Shown piece after piece: positions 8,366-19,261 of a DNA stretch of 64,000 nucleotides (the first letter of the stretch is position 1; each line of letters begins with the position of its first letter). The notes beneath the pieces are model-generated. The model worked only from the letters and a program-made list of their open reading frames with translations. It did not search any database and was not told the origin of the DNA. This DNA comes from Scytonema tolypothrichoides VB-61278 (GTDB lineage: Bacteria; Cyanobacteriota; Cyanobacteriia; Cyanobacteriales; Nostocaceae), in the NCBI RefSeq assembly GCF_000828085.3, contig NZ_JXCA02000002.1:471684-535683 (forward strand). The letters are read 5' to 3'. Made by a program: the position numbers and the translations under genes.

Positions 8366-9829
8366 ATGACACAGTCTACAGGACTCGTTAACCCTCTAGT
8401 TACAGAATCCACTCCAACCAAAGCAAAATCAAGTGGTTGTGGCGGATGCAACAGCGATAGCAGCGCCACTGTGGAAATGGATGAAAAGCTGAAACAACGT
8501 ATTGCTCAGCATCCCTGCTACAGTGAAGAAGCCCATCACCACTATGCAAGATTGCACGTTGCTGTCGCCCCTGCCTGCAACATTCAATGCAACTACTGTA
8601 ATCGTAAATACGACTGCGCTAACGAAAGTCGTCCTGGAGTGGTGAGTGAATTGCTGACTCCAGAAGAAGCAGCACACAAAGCTTTAGTTATTGCAGGTAA
8701 GATTCCTCAATTAACAGTTTTAGGAATTGCAGGTCCTGGCGATCCACTAGCAAATCCAGAAAAAACTTTCCGCACTTTTGAGTTGATTGCAGAAAAAGCA
8801 CCAGATATCAAGCTTTGTCTCTCAACTAACGGTTTAATGCTACCTGAGCATGTTGATCGCATTAAACAACTCAACATAGACCACGTTACAATTACCATTA
8901 ATACGGTAGACCCAGAAATCGGGGAAAAAATTTATTCTTGGGTTCACTACAACCGCAAGCGTTATAGAGGCATCGAAGGAGCAAAAATTCTGCTTGAAAA
9001 GCAGATGGAAGGATTACAAGCCCTCAAAGAAGCTGACATTTTGTGCAAAGTCAACTCGGTGATGATTCCGGGAATTAATGATGAGCACCTAGTAGAAGTT
9101 AATAAGGTTATTCGCTCTAAAGGCGCATTCCTTCACAATATCATGCCGCTGATTTCTGCACCAGAACACGGCACCCACTTTGGATTAACTGGGCAGCGCG
9201 GACCTACACCAAAAGAACTCAAGACAGTGCAAGATAATTGCGCTGGTAACATGAAGATGATGCGTCATTGTCGCCAGTGTCGTGCTGATGCAGTCGGTCT
9301 ATTAGGTGAAGATCGTAGCCAGGAATTTACTAAGGCTAAATTCATGGAAATGACTTCAGAATACGATCTCCAAAAACGTCAAGAAGTTCATGCAGGCATT
9401 GAGAAGTTTAAAGAAGAACTGAAAGTAGCCAAAGAAAAGGCTCTCACTGCACCAGAAACGACGAATGGCGCATCTGTACAAAGCAGTCCAATCCTAGTTG
9501 CAGTTGCTACTAAAGGTGGTGGATTGGTGAACCAACACTTTGGTCATGCCAAAGAGTTCCAGATTTATGAAGTTGATGGCAATAAAGTTTCCTTTGTTGG
9601 ACATCGCAAAGTTGACCACTATTGTCAAGGTGGATACGGCGAGAAAGCCACTCTAGAAAATATCATTCAAACAATAGCTGATTGCAAAGCAGTATTGGTT
9701 TCCAAGATTGGTGACAGTCCCAAGGAAAAATTGCAGAAACTCGGAATAATAACGGTTGAATCCTACGATGTGATCGAGACGGTTGCTTTAGAATTTTACC
9801 AGCAATACCTCCAAGAACAAGGGAACTAA
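8366..9829 (+). CDS. nifB: FeMo-cofactor biosynthesis radical SAM protein NifB
   Basis: 487 residues from ATG 8366 ([17 protein letters not shown]), the start that matches the family. The frame is open to a GTG at 8150, but those 72 extra codons do not resemble NifB. It is a radical SAM enzyme that fuses [4Fe-4S] units and inserts carbide to make NifB-co. The SAM cluster motif is CNIQCNYC, near residue 75. A NifX-like domain follows at the C-terminus, after about residue 375, containing '[13 protein letters not shown]'. It is first of the nifB-fdxN-nifS-nifU operon and is not interrupted by any element. Confidence 0.95.
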   Translation: MTQSTGLVNPLVTESTPTKAKSSGCGGCNSDSSATVEMDEKLKQRIAQHPCYSEEAHHHYARLHVAVAPACNIQCNYCNRKYDCANESRPGVVSELLTPEEAAHKALVIAGKIPQLTVLGIAGPGDPLANPEKTFRTFELIAEKAPDIKLCLSTNGLMLPEHVDRIKQLNIDHVTITINTVDPEIGEKIYSWVHYNRKRYRGIEGAKILLEKQMEGLQALKEADILCKVNSVMIPGINDEHLVEVNKVIRSKGAFLHNIMPLISAPEHGTHFGLTGQRGPTPKELKTVQDNCAGNMKMMRHCRQCRADAVGLLGEDRSQEFTKAKFMEMTSEYDLQKRQEVHAGIEKFKEELKVAKEKALTAPETTNGASVQSSPILVAVATKGGGLVNQHFGHAKEFQIYEVDGNKVSFVGHRKVDHYCQGGYGEKATLENIIQTIADCKAVLVSKIGDSPKEKLQKLGIITVESYDVIETVALEFYQQYLQEQGN

Positions 9830-10030
9830 AAGGTCAAAAGCATGCCCTTGAGCGAAGCGTAGATGCCTTACAGGCAGCTTCCCGAAGGATAGGGTCAAAA
9901 GTCAAAAGTTAGAAATCAGAGGAATTTTTAACTTTTAACTTTTCACTTTTCCTTCTCCCCATTACCCAGTATCTACTACCCAGTACCCAATTCCCAATCC
10001 ACAATTTCTAAGATAGTAAGGGGAAGAGTC
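9830..10030. repeat. nifB-fdxN spacer with short direct repeats
   Basis: 200 bp. It holds a copy of the dispersed GCTTCCCGAAGGATAG-type repeat, runs of GTCAAAA, and short TTAACTTTT and CCCAGTA-type repeats. It ends with the fdxN ribosome site AAGGGGAAGAG. No ORF. Confidence 0.5.
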
Positions 10031-10378
10031 ATGGCTTACAAAATTACCAGCAAGTGCATTTCCTGCAAATTATGTCTTTCTGCCTGTCCCACTGGCGCAA
10101 TCAAGATAGTTGACGGTCTTCACTGGATTGACCCCAACCTCTGCACAAACTGTGACGGAAGTACTTACAGTGTCCCTCAGTGTGCGGCTGGTTGTCCCAC
10201 CTGCGATGGTTGCGTCAAAGAACGTGGGGATTACTGGGAGTCCTGGTTTGCTACTTACAATAAACTCGTAACAAAACTAACAAAAAAACAAGACTATTGG
10301 GACAACTGGTTTAACTTTTATTCCCAAAAATTTTCTGAGCAAATACAGAAACATCAAACATCAGGAATAGAAGCTTGA
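10031..10378 (+). CDS. fdxN: 2[4Fe-4S] ferredoxin FdxN
   Basis: 115 residues. It is a bacterial-type ferredoxin with cluster motifs CISCKLCLSACP and CTNCDG...CAAGCP. In nif operons it is thought to feed electrons to NifB during cofactor synthesis. The reading frame is continuous, so the fdxN excision element known from Anabaena PCC 7120 is absent here. It follows nifB by 200 bp and precedes nifS. Confidence 0.93.
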   Translation: MAYKITSKCISCKLCLSACPTGAIKIVDGLHWIDPNLCTNCDGSTYSVPQCAAGCPTCDGCVKERGDYWESWFATYNKLVTKLTKKQDYWDNWFNFYSQKFSEQIQKHQTSGIEA

Positions 10379-10385
10379 ACCAGTG

Positions 10386-10446
10386 AACAGTTATCAGTGA
10401 ACAGTGAACAGAGAAAGCGATTTCTTGATCCTCCCTGATAACTGTT
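10386..10446. repeat. 12-bp inverted repeat between fdxN and nifS
   Basis: AACAGTTATCAG (10386-10397) and CTGATAACTGTT (10435-10446) are perfect complements flanking a 37-bp loop with AGTGAACAG repeats. It may form a hairpin in the operon transcript, affecting processing or partial termination. Confidence 0.5.
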
Positions 10447-10506
10447 ATGACATCCCACAACCATTTTGATAAATTTTTGATTCTCATCAAAGTAAGATTG
10501 GAAGCG

Positions 10507-11721
10507 ATGCACAAAGATTGCATATATCTAGACAACAATGCCACCACTAAGGTAGATCCAGCAGTTGTAGAGGCGATGCTGCCTTACTTCAGCGATTATT
10601 ACGGCAATCCCTCCAGTATGCACACCTTTGGTGGGCAAGTCGGAAAGGCAGTAAGACTTGCACAACAACAAGTAGCCGCCCTCCTAGGTGCCGATGAATC
10701 AGAAATTATCTTTACCAGTGGAGGAACTGAGGGAGATAACGCCGCTATTCGCGCAGCACTGTTAGCACAACCTGAAAAGCGACACATCATCACTACACAA
10801 GTCGAACACCCAGCAGTGCTGAATCTGTGCCAACAGTTGGAAACTCAAGGTTATTCTGTCACCTATCTTTCGGTGAATCGTCAAGGGCAGTTGGATTTGA
10901 ATGAATTGGAAGCGTCATTGACAGGTAATACTGCCCTGGTGACGATTATGTATGCCAATAACGAAACCGGTACGGTTTTCCCAATTGAGCAGATTGGATT
11001 GCGCGTAAAAGAAAGTGGCGCACTCTTCCATGTTGATGCGGTGCAAGCAGTGGGGAAAATCCCCATGAATATGAAGACAAGCACCATTGATATGCTGACT
11101 CTATCCGGTCACAAAATTCATGCACCCAAAGGAATTGGTGCATTGTATGTGCGACGCGGAGTTCGATTCCGTCCGATGATTATCGGCGGAGGACAACAGC
11201 GCGGCAGAAGAGCAGGAACAGAAAATGTTGCAGGAGTTGTTGCTTTAGGCAAAGCAGCTGAGCTAGAATTATTGCATCTAGAAGAAGCGACAGCTAGAGA
11301 AAGGCGTTTACGAGATCGCCTAGAACAAACTCTCATCACCACAATTCCCGACTGCGAAGTCAACGGTGATCCAACACAAAGATTGCCAAACACCACCAAT
11401 ATTGGCTTCAAGTATATCGAAGGTGAAGCAATTCTCCTCCACTTGAACAAACACAACATTTGTGCTTCATCCGGTTCTGCTTGCAGTTCTGGCTCTTTGG
11501 AACCCTCTCATGTTCTGCGAGCAATGGGTTTACCCTACACTATCTTACATGGTTCCATTCGCTTTAGCCTTTGCCGTTACACAACAGAAGCCGAAATTGA
11601 TGCAGTTCTGGCAGTCATGCCATCAATTGTAGAACGTCTACGCGCCCTCTCACCCTTTAAGAGTGATAATGCGGGTTGGCTGCAACAACAAGAAAAAGCA
11701 GTGCTTGGTGTAGGGAGATGA
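10507..11721 (+). CDS. nifS: Cysteine desulfurase NifS
   Basis: 404 residues from ATG 10507 (MHKDCIYLDNNATTKVDP), which fits the family start; an ATG 20 codons upstream is possible but atypical. It is a PLP enzyme that provides persulfide sulfur for nitrogenase Fe-S clusters. 'SGHKIHAPKGIGALYV' carries the PLP lysine, and the active cysteine is in 'CASSGSACSSGSLEPSHVL'. It is followed 90 bp later by its scaffold partner nifU. Confidence 0.95.
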   Translation: MHKDCIYLDNNATTKVDPAVVEAMLPYFSDYYGNPSSMHTFGGQVGKAVRLAQQQVAALLGADESEIIFTSGGTEGDNAAIRAALLAQPEKRHIITTQVEHPAVLNLCQQLETQGYSVTYLSVNRQGQLDLNELEASLTGNTALVTIMYANNETGTVFPIEQIGLRVKESGALFHVDAVQAVGKIPMNMKTSTIDMLTLSGHKIHAPKGIGALYVRRGVRFRPMIIGGGQQRGRRAGTENVAGVVALGKAAELELLHLEEATARERRLRDRLEQTLITTIPDCEVNGDPTQRLPNTTNIGFKYIEGEAILLHLNKHNICASSGSACSSGSLEPSHVLRAMGLPYTILHGSIRFSLCRYTTEAEIDAVLAVMPSIVERLRALSPFKSDNAGWLQQQEKAVLGVGR

Positions 11722-11811
11722 GGAAAATAAGGGAGACGGTTCTCTCTCCCTACTCCCCAAATTCCTGATGACTCAATCCAAAGTTCAAAATCAACAAATC
11801 TGAAATCGGCT

Positions 11812-12717
11812 ATGTGGGACTATACAGATAAAGTGATGGATCTCTTCTATAATCCCAAAAATCAAGGGGAATTGGAAGACTCTAAAGAACCTGGAATCAA
11901 AATTGCTGTTGGAGAAGTAGGTAGCATTGCTTGCGGAGATGCTTTGAGATTGCACCTGAAAGTTGAGGAAACAACTGAAAAAATTCTTGATGCGCGTTAT
12001 CAAACTTTTGGTTGTACTAGTGCGATCGCATCTTCAGAAGCTCTGGTAGACTTAATTAGAGGTTCAACTCTAGACGAAGCCCTCAAGCTCAGCAACAAAG
12101 ATATTGCCAACTATCTTGGTGGATTACCACAAGCAAAGATGCATTGCTCGGTGATGGGACAAGAAGCGCTAGAAGCGGCTATTTATAATTACCGAGGCAT
12201 TGCTCACGAGGTTCATGAAGACGATGATGAAGGAGCGTTAGTTTGCACCTGCTTCGGCATTAGTGATGCAAAAATCCGACGTGTGATTCTAGAAAACAAT
12301 CTCACCACCGCCGAAGAAGTTACAAATTATGTGAAAGCAGGTGGCGGATGCGGCTCATGTTTGGCAAACATTGATGATATCATTGCATCCGTGCGTAAAG
12401 AATCTGCTACCCCCGTAAGTCACTCTTTGAACAAGAATACATCTGGTCAGCAGGCTGCAAAAGTGCTGACACCTGTGCAAAAAATCGCACTGATTCAAAA
12501 AGTCTTAGATGAAGAAGTCAGACCTGTTCTCATCGCCGATGGCGGAGACGTAGAACTGTATGACGTAGATGGTGATTCTGTAAAAGTTCTGCTTCAAGGT
12601 GCTTGTGGTTCGTGTTCTGCTAGCACAGCAACACTCAAGATTGCGATTGAGTCTAGATTGCGCGATCGCGTAAGCAAAGACCTTGTCGTAGAAGCCGTTG
12701 AGCCATCGTTGCTCTAA
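11812..12717 (+). CDS. nifU: Nitrogenase Fe-S scaffold protein NifU
   Basis: 301 residues with the full three-domain NifU layout. The IscU-like scaffold (about 1-125) has conserved cysteines including 'GDALRLHLKVE' and 'TFGCTSAIASSEAL'. A middle [2Fe-2S] BFD-like domain carries CTCFG and CGSC. The C-terminal Nfu domain has 'GACGSCSAS'. Full-length NifU is specific to nitrogenase maturation, in contrast to housekeeping IscU. Confidence 0.95.
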   Translation: MWDYTDKVMDLFYNPKNQGELEDSKEPGIKIAVGEVGSIACGDALRLHLKVEETTEKILDARYQTFGCTSAIASSEALVDLIRGSTLDEALKLSNKDIANYLGGLPQAKMHCSVMGQEALEAAIYNYRGIAHEVHEDDDEGALVCTCFGISDAKIRRVILENNLTTAEEVTNYVKAGGGCGSCLANIDDIIASVRKESATPVSHSLNKNTSGQQAAKVLTPVQKIALIQKVLDEEVRPVLIADGGDVELYDVDGDSVKVLLQGACGSCSASTATLKIAIESRLRDRVSKDLVVEAVEPSLL

Positions 12718-12930
12718 AACCTACGCACTTTACAAAGATACCCTAGTATGCATTTCCCTGAAACATCAAGTAGGATTTGACTCATATCATTATCTTCCTT
12801 CCTATCAATGCTTGAGTCCTACTAACAACGGACAGCTAAATTCACTGGTTAAGAGCACACAAGTGAAGCTTTTTAGCTAAGAGCGCGAATTTCATCATTA
12901 TCCAACCAACTCGCTTCAAAGGAAAAGGAT

Positions 12931-13287
12931 ATGAGCACATTATTCGACAAACTTGGTGGACAACAGGGTCTTGAGCAAGTAGTGGATGAATTCTACAAAC
13001 GCGTCATGGCTGACAACACCCTCAGTAAGTTTTTCGCCAACACCAACATGGACAAGCAACGTCAAAAACAAGTGGATTTCTTCGCTAAGATTTTTGACGG
13101 TCCAGACCAATACAAGGGTCGTTCCATGGACGCAACACACACAGGTATGAATCTACAGCAACAACACTTCGATGTTATTGCAAAATACCTGAGTGAAGCA
13201 CTAGCTGCACGTGGAGTGTCATCAGAGGACACAAGCGCTGCAGTTGGTCGCGTCGAAAGTTTGAAGGGCACTATTTTGAACAAGTGA
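12931..13287 (+). CDS. glbN: Truncated hemoglobin (cyanoglobin) GlbN
   Basis: 118 residues, group I truncated hemoglobin (2/2 globin). It shows 'LGGQQGLEQVVDEFYKRV', the 'FFANTNMDKQRQKQVDFF' helix region and the likely proximal histidine in 'GMNLQQQHFDVIAKYL'. A globin gene between nifU and nifH is the arrangement first described in Nostoc commune, where the protein is proposed to scavenge oxygen under microaerobic nitrogen-fixing conditions. A good ribosome site (AAAGGAAAAGG) precedes the start. It lies 214 bp after nifU and 375 bp before nifH. Confidence 0.93.
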   Translation: MSTLFDKLGGQQGLEQVVDEFYKRVMADNTLSKFFANTNMDKQRQKQVDFFAKIFDGPDQYKGRSMDATHTGMNLQQQHFDVIAKYLSEALAARGVSSEDTSAAVGRVESLKGTILNK

Positions 13288-14552
<1,265 letters not shown>

Positions 14553-14564
14553 GCAATGCCCTAG

Positions 14565-14583
14565 GGTGGGCAAGCAGCCCACC
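14565..14583 (+). promoter_or_regulatory. Stem-loop directly after nifH
   Basis: GGTGGGC - AAGCA loop - GCCCACC starts 13 nt after the nifH stop codon and lacks a T-run, so it is more likely an mRNA-stabilising or processing hairpin than a terminator. A hairpin here fits the known excess of nifH over nifDK transcript in cyanobacteria. Confidence 0.6.
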
Positions 14584-14618
14584 TTTGAAGACAGAAGAAT
14601 AAAGAATGAAATATAAAT

Positions 14619-14657
14619 GGTTCACTCTTCACTCTTCACTCTTCATCCTTCCTTCTC
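14619..14657. repeat. Heptanucleotide short tandem repeat between nifH and nifD
   Basis: The run TTCACTCTTCACTCTTCACT, then TTCATCCTTCC, is a 7-base tandem repeat (TTCACTC) of the STRR type common in Nostocales. It fills most of the nifH-nifD spacer after the hairpin. Confidence 0.7.
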
Positions 14658-14684
14658 ACCAGTAATTCACCAGCAAGGAACGCT

Positions 14685-16211
14685 ATGACATATACAGATG
14701 ACAAAAAATCTTCTGACCAAGATCCAAAAGAGCTTGTAGAACAAAGAAAAGAACTTATTAAAGAAGTTCTAGAAGCTTACCCCGAGAAAGCTAAGAAAAA
14801 GCGGGAAAAACATATAAACGTATACGAAGAAGGCAAGTCCGACTGCGGCGTTAAGTCTAACATCAAATCTCTTCCTGGTGTCATGACTGCTCGTGGTTGT
14901 GCTTACGCTGGTTCTAAAGGTGTGGTGTGGGGTCCAATTAAGGACATGATTCACATCAGCCACGGTCCTGTCGGTTGCGGTTACTGGTCTTGGTCTGGTC
15001 GTCGTAACTACTACATCGGCACCACAGGTGTAGACACCTTTGGTACCATGCACTTCACCTCCGACTTCCAAGAAAGAGATATCGTCTTCGGTGGTGACAA
15101 AAAACTCTTAAAGCTAATCGAAGAACTCGACCAACTCTTCCCCCTCAATCGTGGTGTCTCAATTCAATCTGAATGTCCTGTCGGTCTGATTGGGGATGAC
15201 ATCGAAGCCGTCGCCAGAAAATCATCCAAAGAAATTGACAAGCCTGTTGTACCCGTACGTTGCGAAGGCTTCCGGGGTGTTTCTCAATCTTTAGGTCACC
15301 ACATTGCGAACGACATGGTTCGTGACTGGGTGTTCACCAGATCCGACAAAGAAAAGAAAGAAGGCAAGCTGCAATTCGAGTCTACTCCTTATGATGTCGC
15401 AATCATCGGTGACTACAACATCGGTGGTGATGCTTGGGCTAGCCGCATCCTGTTAGAAGAACTCGGCTTGCGCGTAGTCGCCCAGTGGTCAGGTGATGGC
15501 ACCATCAACGAGATGATGCAGACACCAAACGTGAAGATGAACCTGATTCACTGCTACCGGTCGATGAACTACATCAGCCGTCACATGGAAGAAGCTTACG
15601 GTATACCCTGGATGGAATACAACTTCTTTGGTCCTACCAAGATTGCTGCATCCTTACGGGAAATTGCTTCCAAGTTTGACGAGAAGATCCAAGAAAACGC
15701 TGAGAAGATCATCGCCAAGTATCAGCCAGTCATGGATGAAATCATTGCCAAGTATCGTCCAGGCTTGGAAGGCAAGACTGTTGCCATGATGGTTGGTGGT
15801 TTGCGTCCTCGTCACGTCGTTCCCGCTTTCCAAGATTTGGGAATGAGAATGATTGGTACAGGTTATGAGTTTGCTCATAATGACGACTACAAACGTACCA
15901 CTAACTACATTGAAAACGGTACCATTGTTTTCGATGACGTTACTGCTTACGAATTCGAAGAGTTTATCAAAGCACTCAAGCCCGATCTCGTCGCTTCTGG
16001 TGTGAAAGAGAAGTACGTCTTCCAAAAGATGGGTCTTCCTTTCCGTCAAATGCACTCTTGGGATTACTCCGGTCCTTATCACGGTTATGATGGCTTCGCT
16101 ATCTTCGCTCGCGACATGGATCTAGCACTCAACAGCCCCACCTGGGGATTAATCGGTGCTCCTTGGAATAAGAAAGCTAAAGCTAAGGCTGAAGCTAAGG
16201 CTGTCGCCTAA
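14685..16211 (+). CDS. nifD: Nitrogenase MoFe protein alpha chain NifD (uninterrupted)
   Basis: 508 residues, complete. P-cluster cysteines lie in 'ARGCAYAG', '[11 protein letters not shown]' and '[12 protein letters not shown]'. FeMo-cofactor ligands are Cys in '[11 protein letters not shown]' and His in '[16 protein letters not shown]'. The C-terminus is a lysine/alanine-rich tail ([13 protein letters not shown]). Unlike Anabaena PCC 7120, no element splits the 3' end, although the target sequence is present at 16061-16071. It is 132 bp downstream of nifH. Confidence 0.98.
   Translation: MTYTDDKKSSDQDPKELVEQRKELIKEVLEAYPEKAKKKREKHINVYEEGKSDCGVKSNIKSLPGVMTARGCAYAGSKGVVWGPIKDMIHISHGPVGCGYWSWSGRRNYYIGTTGVDTFGTMHFTSDFQERDIVFGGDKKLLKLIEELDQLFPLNRGVSIQSECPVGLIGDDIEAVARKSSKEIDKPVVPVRCEGFRGVSQSLGHHIANDMVRDWVFTRSDKEKKEGKLQFESTPYDVAIIGDYNIGGDAWASRILLEELGLRVVAQWSGDGTINEMMQTPNVKMNLIHCYRSMNYISRHMEEAYGIPWMEYNFFGPTKIAASLREIASKFDEKIQENAEKIIAKYQPVMDEIIAKYRPGLEGKTVAMMVGGLRPRHVVPAFQDLGMRMIGTGYEFAHNDDYKRTTNYIENGTIVFDDVTAYEFEEFIKALKPDLVASGVKEKYVFQKMGLPFRQMHSWDYSGPYHGYDGFAIFARDMDLALNSPTWGLIGAPWNKKAKAKAEAKAVA
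16061..16071 (+). other. Empty target site of the nifD excision element
   Basis: GGATTACTCCG, encoding part of 'WDYSGPY', is the 11-bp sequence that is duplicated around the 11-kb nifD element of Anabaena PCC 7120. Here it occurs once in an intact nifD, so the site is unoccupied (never invaded, or precisely excised). Confidence 0.75.
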
Positions 16212-16220
16212 GAAATATTT

Positions 16221-16245
16221 CGTTACCAGGCTTAGCCTGGTAACG
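16221..16245 (+). repeat. Hairpin in the nifD-nifK spacer, copy 1
   Basis: CGTTACCAGGC - TTA - GCCTGGTAACG, a perfect 11-bp stem 9 nt after the nifD stop. It is a sequence variant of the GTTCCCAGGC palindrome family. No T-run follows, so transcription into nifK can continue. Confidence 0.6.
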
Positions 16246-16310
16246 GATTAGGGGAGGCGATACCTCCTCTCTAGCAAACAAGATTGGTGAGGCACAACCT
16301 CAGCCAAGGC

Positions 16311-16336
16311 ATTCCCAGGCTCAGCCTGGGAACGAG
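16311..16336 (+). repeat. Hairpin in the nifD-nifK spacer, copy 2
   Basis: TTCCCAGGC - TCA - GCCTGGGAA followed by CGAG. Same family as the palindromes at 319-349 and 6257-6286. Together with copy 1 it makes the nifD-nifK spacer strongly structured. Confidence 0.6.
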
Positions 16337-16388
16337 ATAACGAGAAAACCACAATTAACCAACCACTAGCTCGCTTGGAGATAGAGAA

Positions 16389-17693
16389 ATGCCTCAGAAT
16401 CCGGAGAAAATTCAAGACCACGTAGAACTGTTTCATCAGCCAGAGTACCAACAGTTATTTCAAAACAAGAAAGAGTTTGAAAACGGACACGACCCTGAAG
16501 AAGTAAAAAGGGTTGCAGAATGGACGAAGAGTTGGGAGTATCGTGAAAAGAACTTCGCCCGTGAAGCATTGACCGTTAACCCTGCTAAAGGTTGCCAACC
16601 ATTGGGCGCAATCTTTGCTGCTGTAGGTTTTGAAGGCACTCTACCTTTTGTCCAAGGTTCTCAAGGTTGCGTTGCTTACTTCCGCACCCACTTAACCCGT
16701 CACTACAAAGAACCGTTTTCTGGCGTTTCTTCTTCCATGACAGAAGACGCAGCGGTATTTGGTGGACTGCAAAACATGATTGATGGCTTGGCAAACTCCT
16801 ACACTCTCTACAAGCCCAAGATGATTGCTGTCTGCACAACCTGTATGGCAGAGGTTATCGGTGATGACTTGCAGGCTTTCATCGGTAACGCTAAGAATGC
16901 AGGTTCAGTTCCTCAAGATTTCCCAGTACCTTTTGCTCACACTCCTAGCTTTGTTGGTTCTCACATCACAGGCTACGACAACATGATGAAGGGTATTCTT
17001 TCTAACCTGACTGCAGGTAAGAAGAAAGAAACCAGCAATGGCAAAATCAACTTCATCCCTGGTTTTGACACCTATGTTGGTAACAACCGCGAAATCAAGC
17101 GGATTTGTAATCTGATGGGTATCGATTACACGATACTGGCAGATAACAGCGACTATCTGGATTCACCCAACACAGGTGAGTTTGATATGTACCCAGGCGG
17201 TACTCCTCTGGAAGAAGCTGCAGATTCAATTAATGCTAAAGCTACAGTTGCTTTACAAGCACATTCTACTCCTAAGACCCGCGACTACATTGCTAAAGAG
17301 TGGAAGCAAGAAGTTACCGTTTCTCGTCCTTGGGGTATCAAGGGTACTGATGAGTTCTTGATGAAACTCAGTGAACTGACTGGTAAAGCCATTCCCGAAG
17401 AATTGGAAATTGAACGCGGTCGGGCAGTCGATGCGATGACTGACTCCCATGCATGGGTTCACGGCAAGCGCTTCGCTATCTACGGCGATCCAGATCTCGT
17501 ATACAGTGTGGTAGGCTTCATGCTGGAAATGGGTGCTGAACCCGTCCATATCCTTGTCCACAACTCCAACGAGGAGTTTGAGAAAGAACTCAAACAGTTG
17601 CTTGCATCTAGCCCTTATGGTAAGAGTGCAACCCTGTGGCCTGGTAAAGACCTGTGGCACATGCGTTCTCTAATGTGTTGGCTATCAGGTTAA
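16389..17693 (+). CDS. nifK: Nitrogenase MoFe protein beta chain NifK, 5' segment interrupted by DNA element
   Basis: The first 426 codons are normal NifK: P-cluster cysteines in 'KGCQPLGA', 'GSQGCVAYF' and '[12 protein letters not shown]', and later '[20 protein letters not shown]'. After 'KDLWHMRS' the frame leaves the family and ends nine codons on (LMCWLSG, stop at 17693), which is encoded by the left arm of the inserted element. The missing C-terminal 85 residues lie at 37360-37615 in the same orientation. Joining 16389-17668 to 37360-37615 gives 1,536 nt, 511 codons plus stop, the expected NifK size. The truncated form lacks the C-terminal residues needed for the alpha-beta interface and should be inactive. 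Confidence 0.95.
   Translation: MPQNPEKIQDHVELFHQPEYQQLFQNKKEFENGHDPEEVKRVAEWTKSWEYREKNFAREALTVNPAKGCQPLGAIFAAVGFEGTLPFVQGSQGCVAYFRTHLTRHYKEPFSGVSSSMTEDAAVFGGLQNMIDGLANSYTLYKPKMIAVCTTCMAEVIGDDLQAFIGNAKNAGSVPQDFPVPFAHTPSFVGSHITGYDNMMKGILSNLTAGKKKETSNGKINFIPGFDTYVGNNREIKRICNLMGIDYTILADNSDYLDSPNTGEFDMYPGGTPLEEAADSINAKATVALQAHSTPKTRDYIAKEWKQEVTVSRPWGIKGTDEFLMKLSELTGKAIPEELEIERGRAVDAMTDSHAWVHGKRFAIYGDPDLVYSVVGFMLEMGAEPVHILVHNSNEEFEKELKQLLASSPYGKSATLWPGKDLWHMRSLMCWLSG
17645..17690. other. attL of the nifK element
   Basis: The nifK coding half-site (GACCTGTGGCACATGCGT) is joined at GTTC (17665-17668) to the element arm TAATGTGTTGGCTATCAGGT at 17671-17690. That arm is the reverse complement, with one mismatch, of the right arm at 37336-37355. 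The proposed crossover dinucleotide is TC at 17667-17668, because it is the exact centre of the reconstructed 46-bp attP. Confidence 0.8.
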
Positions 17694-17891
17694 TTAAAGA
17701 TAGAACTATTCGTGACAAATTATTGACGCTTTCACCACACAACAAACTGTCCTTGGGATCACCGAACGCAAGTACATGCGCTTTGCGCCATCGCTTCAAC
17801 ATTGTCAAGGTGCGATACGCGCGTAGCGTCAAGCCTAAGCGCTTTGCGCACACACTGGCGTTCGGCTTATCGCTTAAAATGCGGCTCCCTA

Positions 17892-19115
17892 CTATAGCAT
17901 CGCACTGTTCAAAAATCGTGCGACAAATCCCACGAATCCACCCCCAAGGACTAACCAAGCTGAGTTGATTTTGAAGCGAAAAACAGCAATTAAACTCAAG
18001 AGTGTCAACACCACAGTCAACCAATCTACAATTGCAGCGCGTCCCAAGGTATAGGTAACTACTGCCATCAGTCCCAAAGAAGCTGCATTGACCCCATCTA
18101 AAAAACTACTCACCCAAGAAGATTGACGTAGCTTAGGAACCCAAGGGTTAACAATCCATACCAAAACAAAGGCAGGCAAAAAGATACCAATTGTTCCGGC
18201 GATCGCTCCTGCATGACCTGCCAGTAAGTAGCCAATAAAAGTAGCTGTGGTAAATACTGGACCTGGTGTCAACTGACCAATAGCGATCGCATCTAAAAGC
18301 TGTTGAGAAGTCAGCCAATGATTCTGTTCTACGAGTTCTTTTTGTAAGAAAGCTAACAATACATAGCCACTACCGTATAACACCGAGCCGATTTTTAAAA
18401 AGAACAAAAACACCCGGAACCAACTCACAGGAGTCGCGACAGCTGCACCTCCTGTCTGTCCCATAACTAGAGAAATAGGCAGTAGCCAAGCTGCTGATGT
18501 TCTATTTTTCCTCTGCCACAGATTTTTTAAAAACATTACCCCTAGTCCAGCCAGCAGTAGCAACAGCAGTTCATCCACCTTGAGGAAAAAGGCGACAATT
18601 ACGGCTATTGCAGCAAGAGTTGTTGGAATATCCTTGATAGCTTTTTTACCCAACAGCCACACTGCTTGTACGACAATGGCAATAATTACGGGTTTAATAC
18701 CATAGAGTAACCATTCAACTTGAGGAATGGTTTGGTAGCGAGCATAAATGGCTGCCAAAATCCAAACAATAATCATGGCAGGTAAAATGAAGCACGAACC
18801 AGCAATAAGCAGTCCAAGCCATCCAGCTCTTTCATACCCAATATGAATTGCCAACTCGGTAGAATTGGGACCAGGTATCAGGTTGGTTATACCTAGCAAA
18901 TCTAAAAGCTTCTCGCGACTCAACCATTGGCGACGAGTCACCACTTCTGAATCCATCATTGCGATGTGGGCTGCTGGACCTCCAAAGGCGATCGCGCCCA
19001 ATTTTAAAAAAACAACCGCTAGTTCTTGGAGTCGTTGTTTTTGTTGTTGTGGATCTAATTCAGCATAAGGGATTGACTGTGCAGCCAACTGAGTATCTTC
19101 AGCATTTTGAGACAT
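17892..19115 (-). CDS. chrA: Chromate transporter family protein (ChrA, two-domain)
   Basis: 407 residues with two homologous CHR halves. The first has 'FLKLGAIAFGGPAAHIAMM' and 'LLGITNLIPGPNSTELAIHIG'; the second has 'FLKIGSVLYGSGYVLLAFL' and 'AIAIGQLTPGPVFTTATFIGYL'. About ten membrane segments are expected in the inner membrane. Family members export chromate by chromate/sulfate antiport or proton-driven efflux; activity of this one is unknown. It is the first cargo gene at the left end of the nifK element, convergent with the truncated nifK. Confidence 0.88.
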   Translation of the reverse strand: MSQNAEDTQLAAQSIPYAELDPQQQKQRLQELAVVFLKLGAIAFGGPAAHIAMMDSEVVTRRQWLSREKLLDLLGITNLIPGPNSTELAIHIGYERAGWLGLLIAGSCFILPAMIIVWILAAIYARYQTIPQVEWLLYGIKPVIIAIVVQAVWLLGKKAIKDIPTTLAAIAVIVAFFLKVDELLLLLLAGLGVMFLKNLWQRKNRTSAAWLLPISLVMGQTGGAAVATPVSWFRVFLFFLKIGSVLYGSGYVLLAFLQKELVEQNHWLTSQQLLDAIAIGQLTPGPVFTTATFIGYLLAGHAGAIAGTIGIFLPAFVLVWIVNPWVPKLRQSSWVSSFLDGVNAASLGLMAVVTYTLGRAAIVDWLTVVLTLLSLIAVFRFKINSAWLVLGGGFVGFVARFLNSAML

Positions 19116-19261
19116 TAGTCCAACCTTGTTTGTGATGAAATGGATCGTTCATATCTCCCCTATTGCTAAATATAGCTAGATTCGACTGCAAATCATACTC
19201 CAGGAGTCTGTCCACCATCAACAATTGAGCAAGCAAGATCAAAAACTAAAAATAAAGCTCT

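Noticed and set aside
12698-12880. 60-codon frame between nifU and glbN
   Set aside because: No ribosome site or recognisable composition; overlaps the nifU end.
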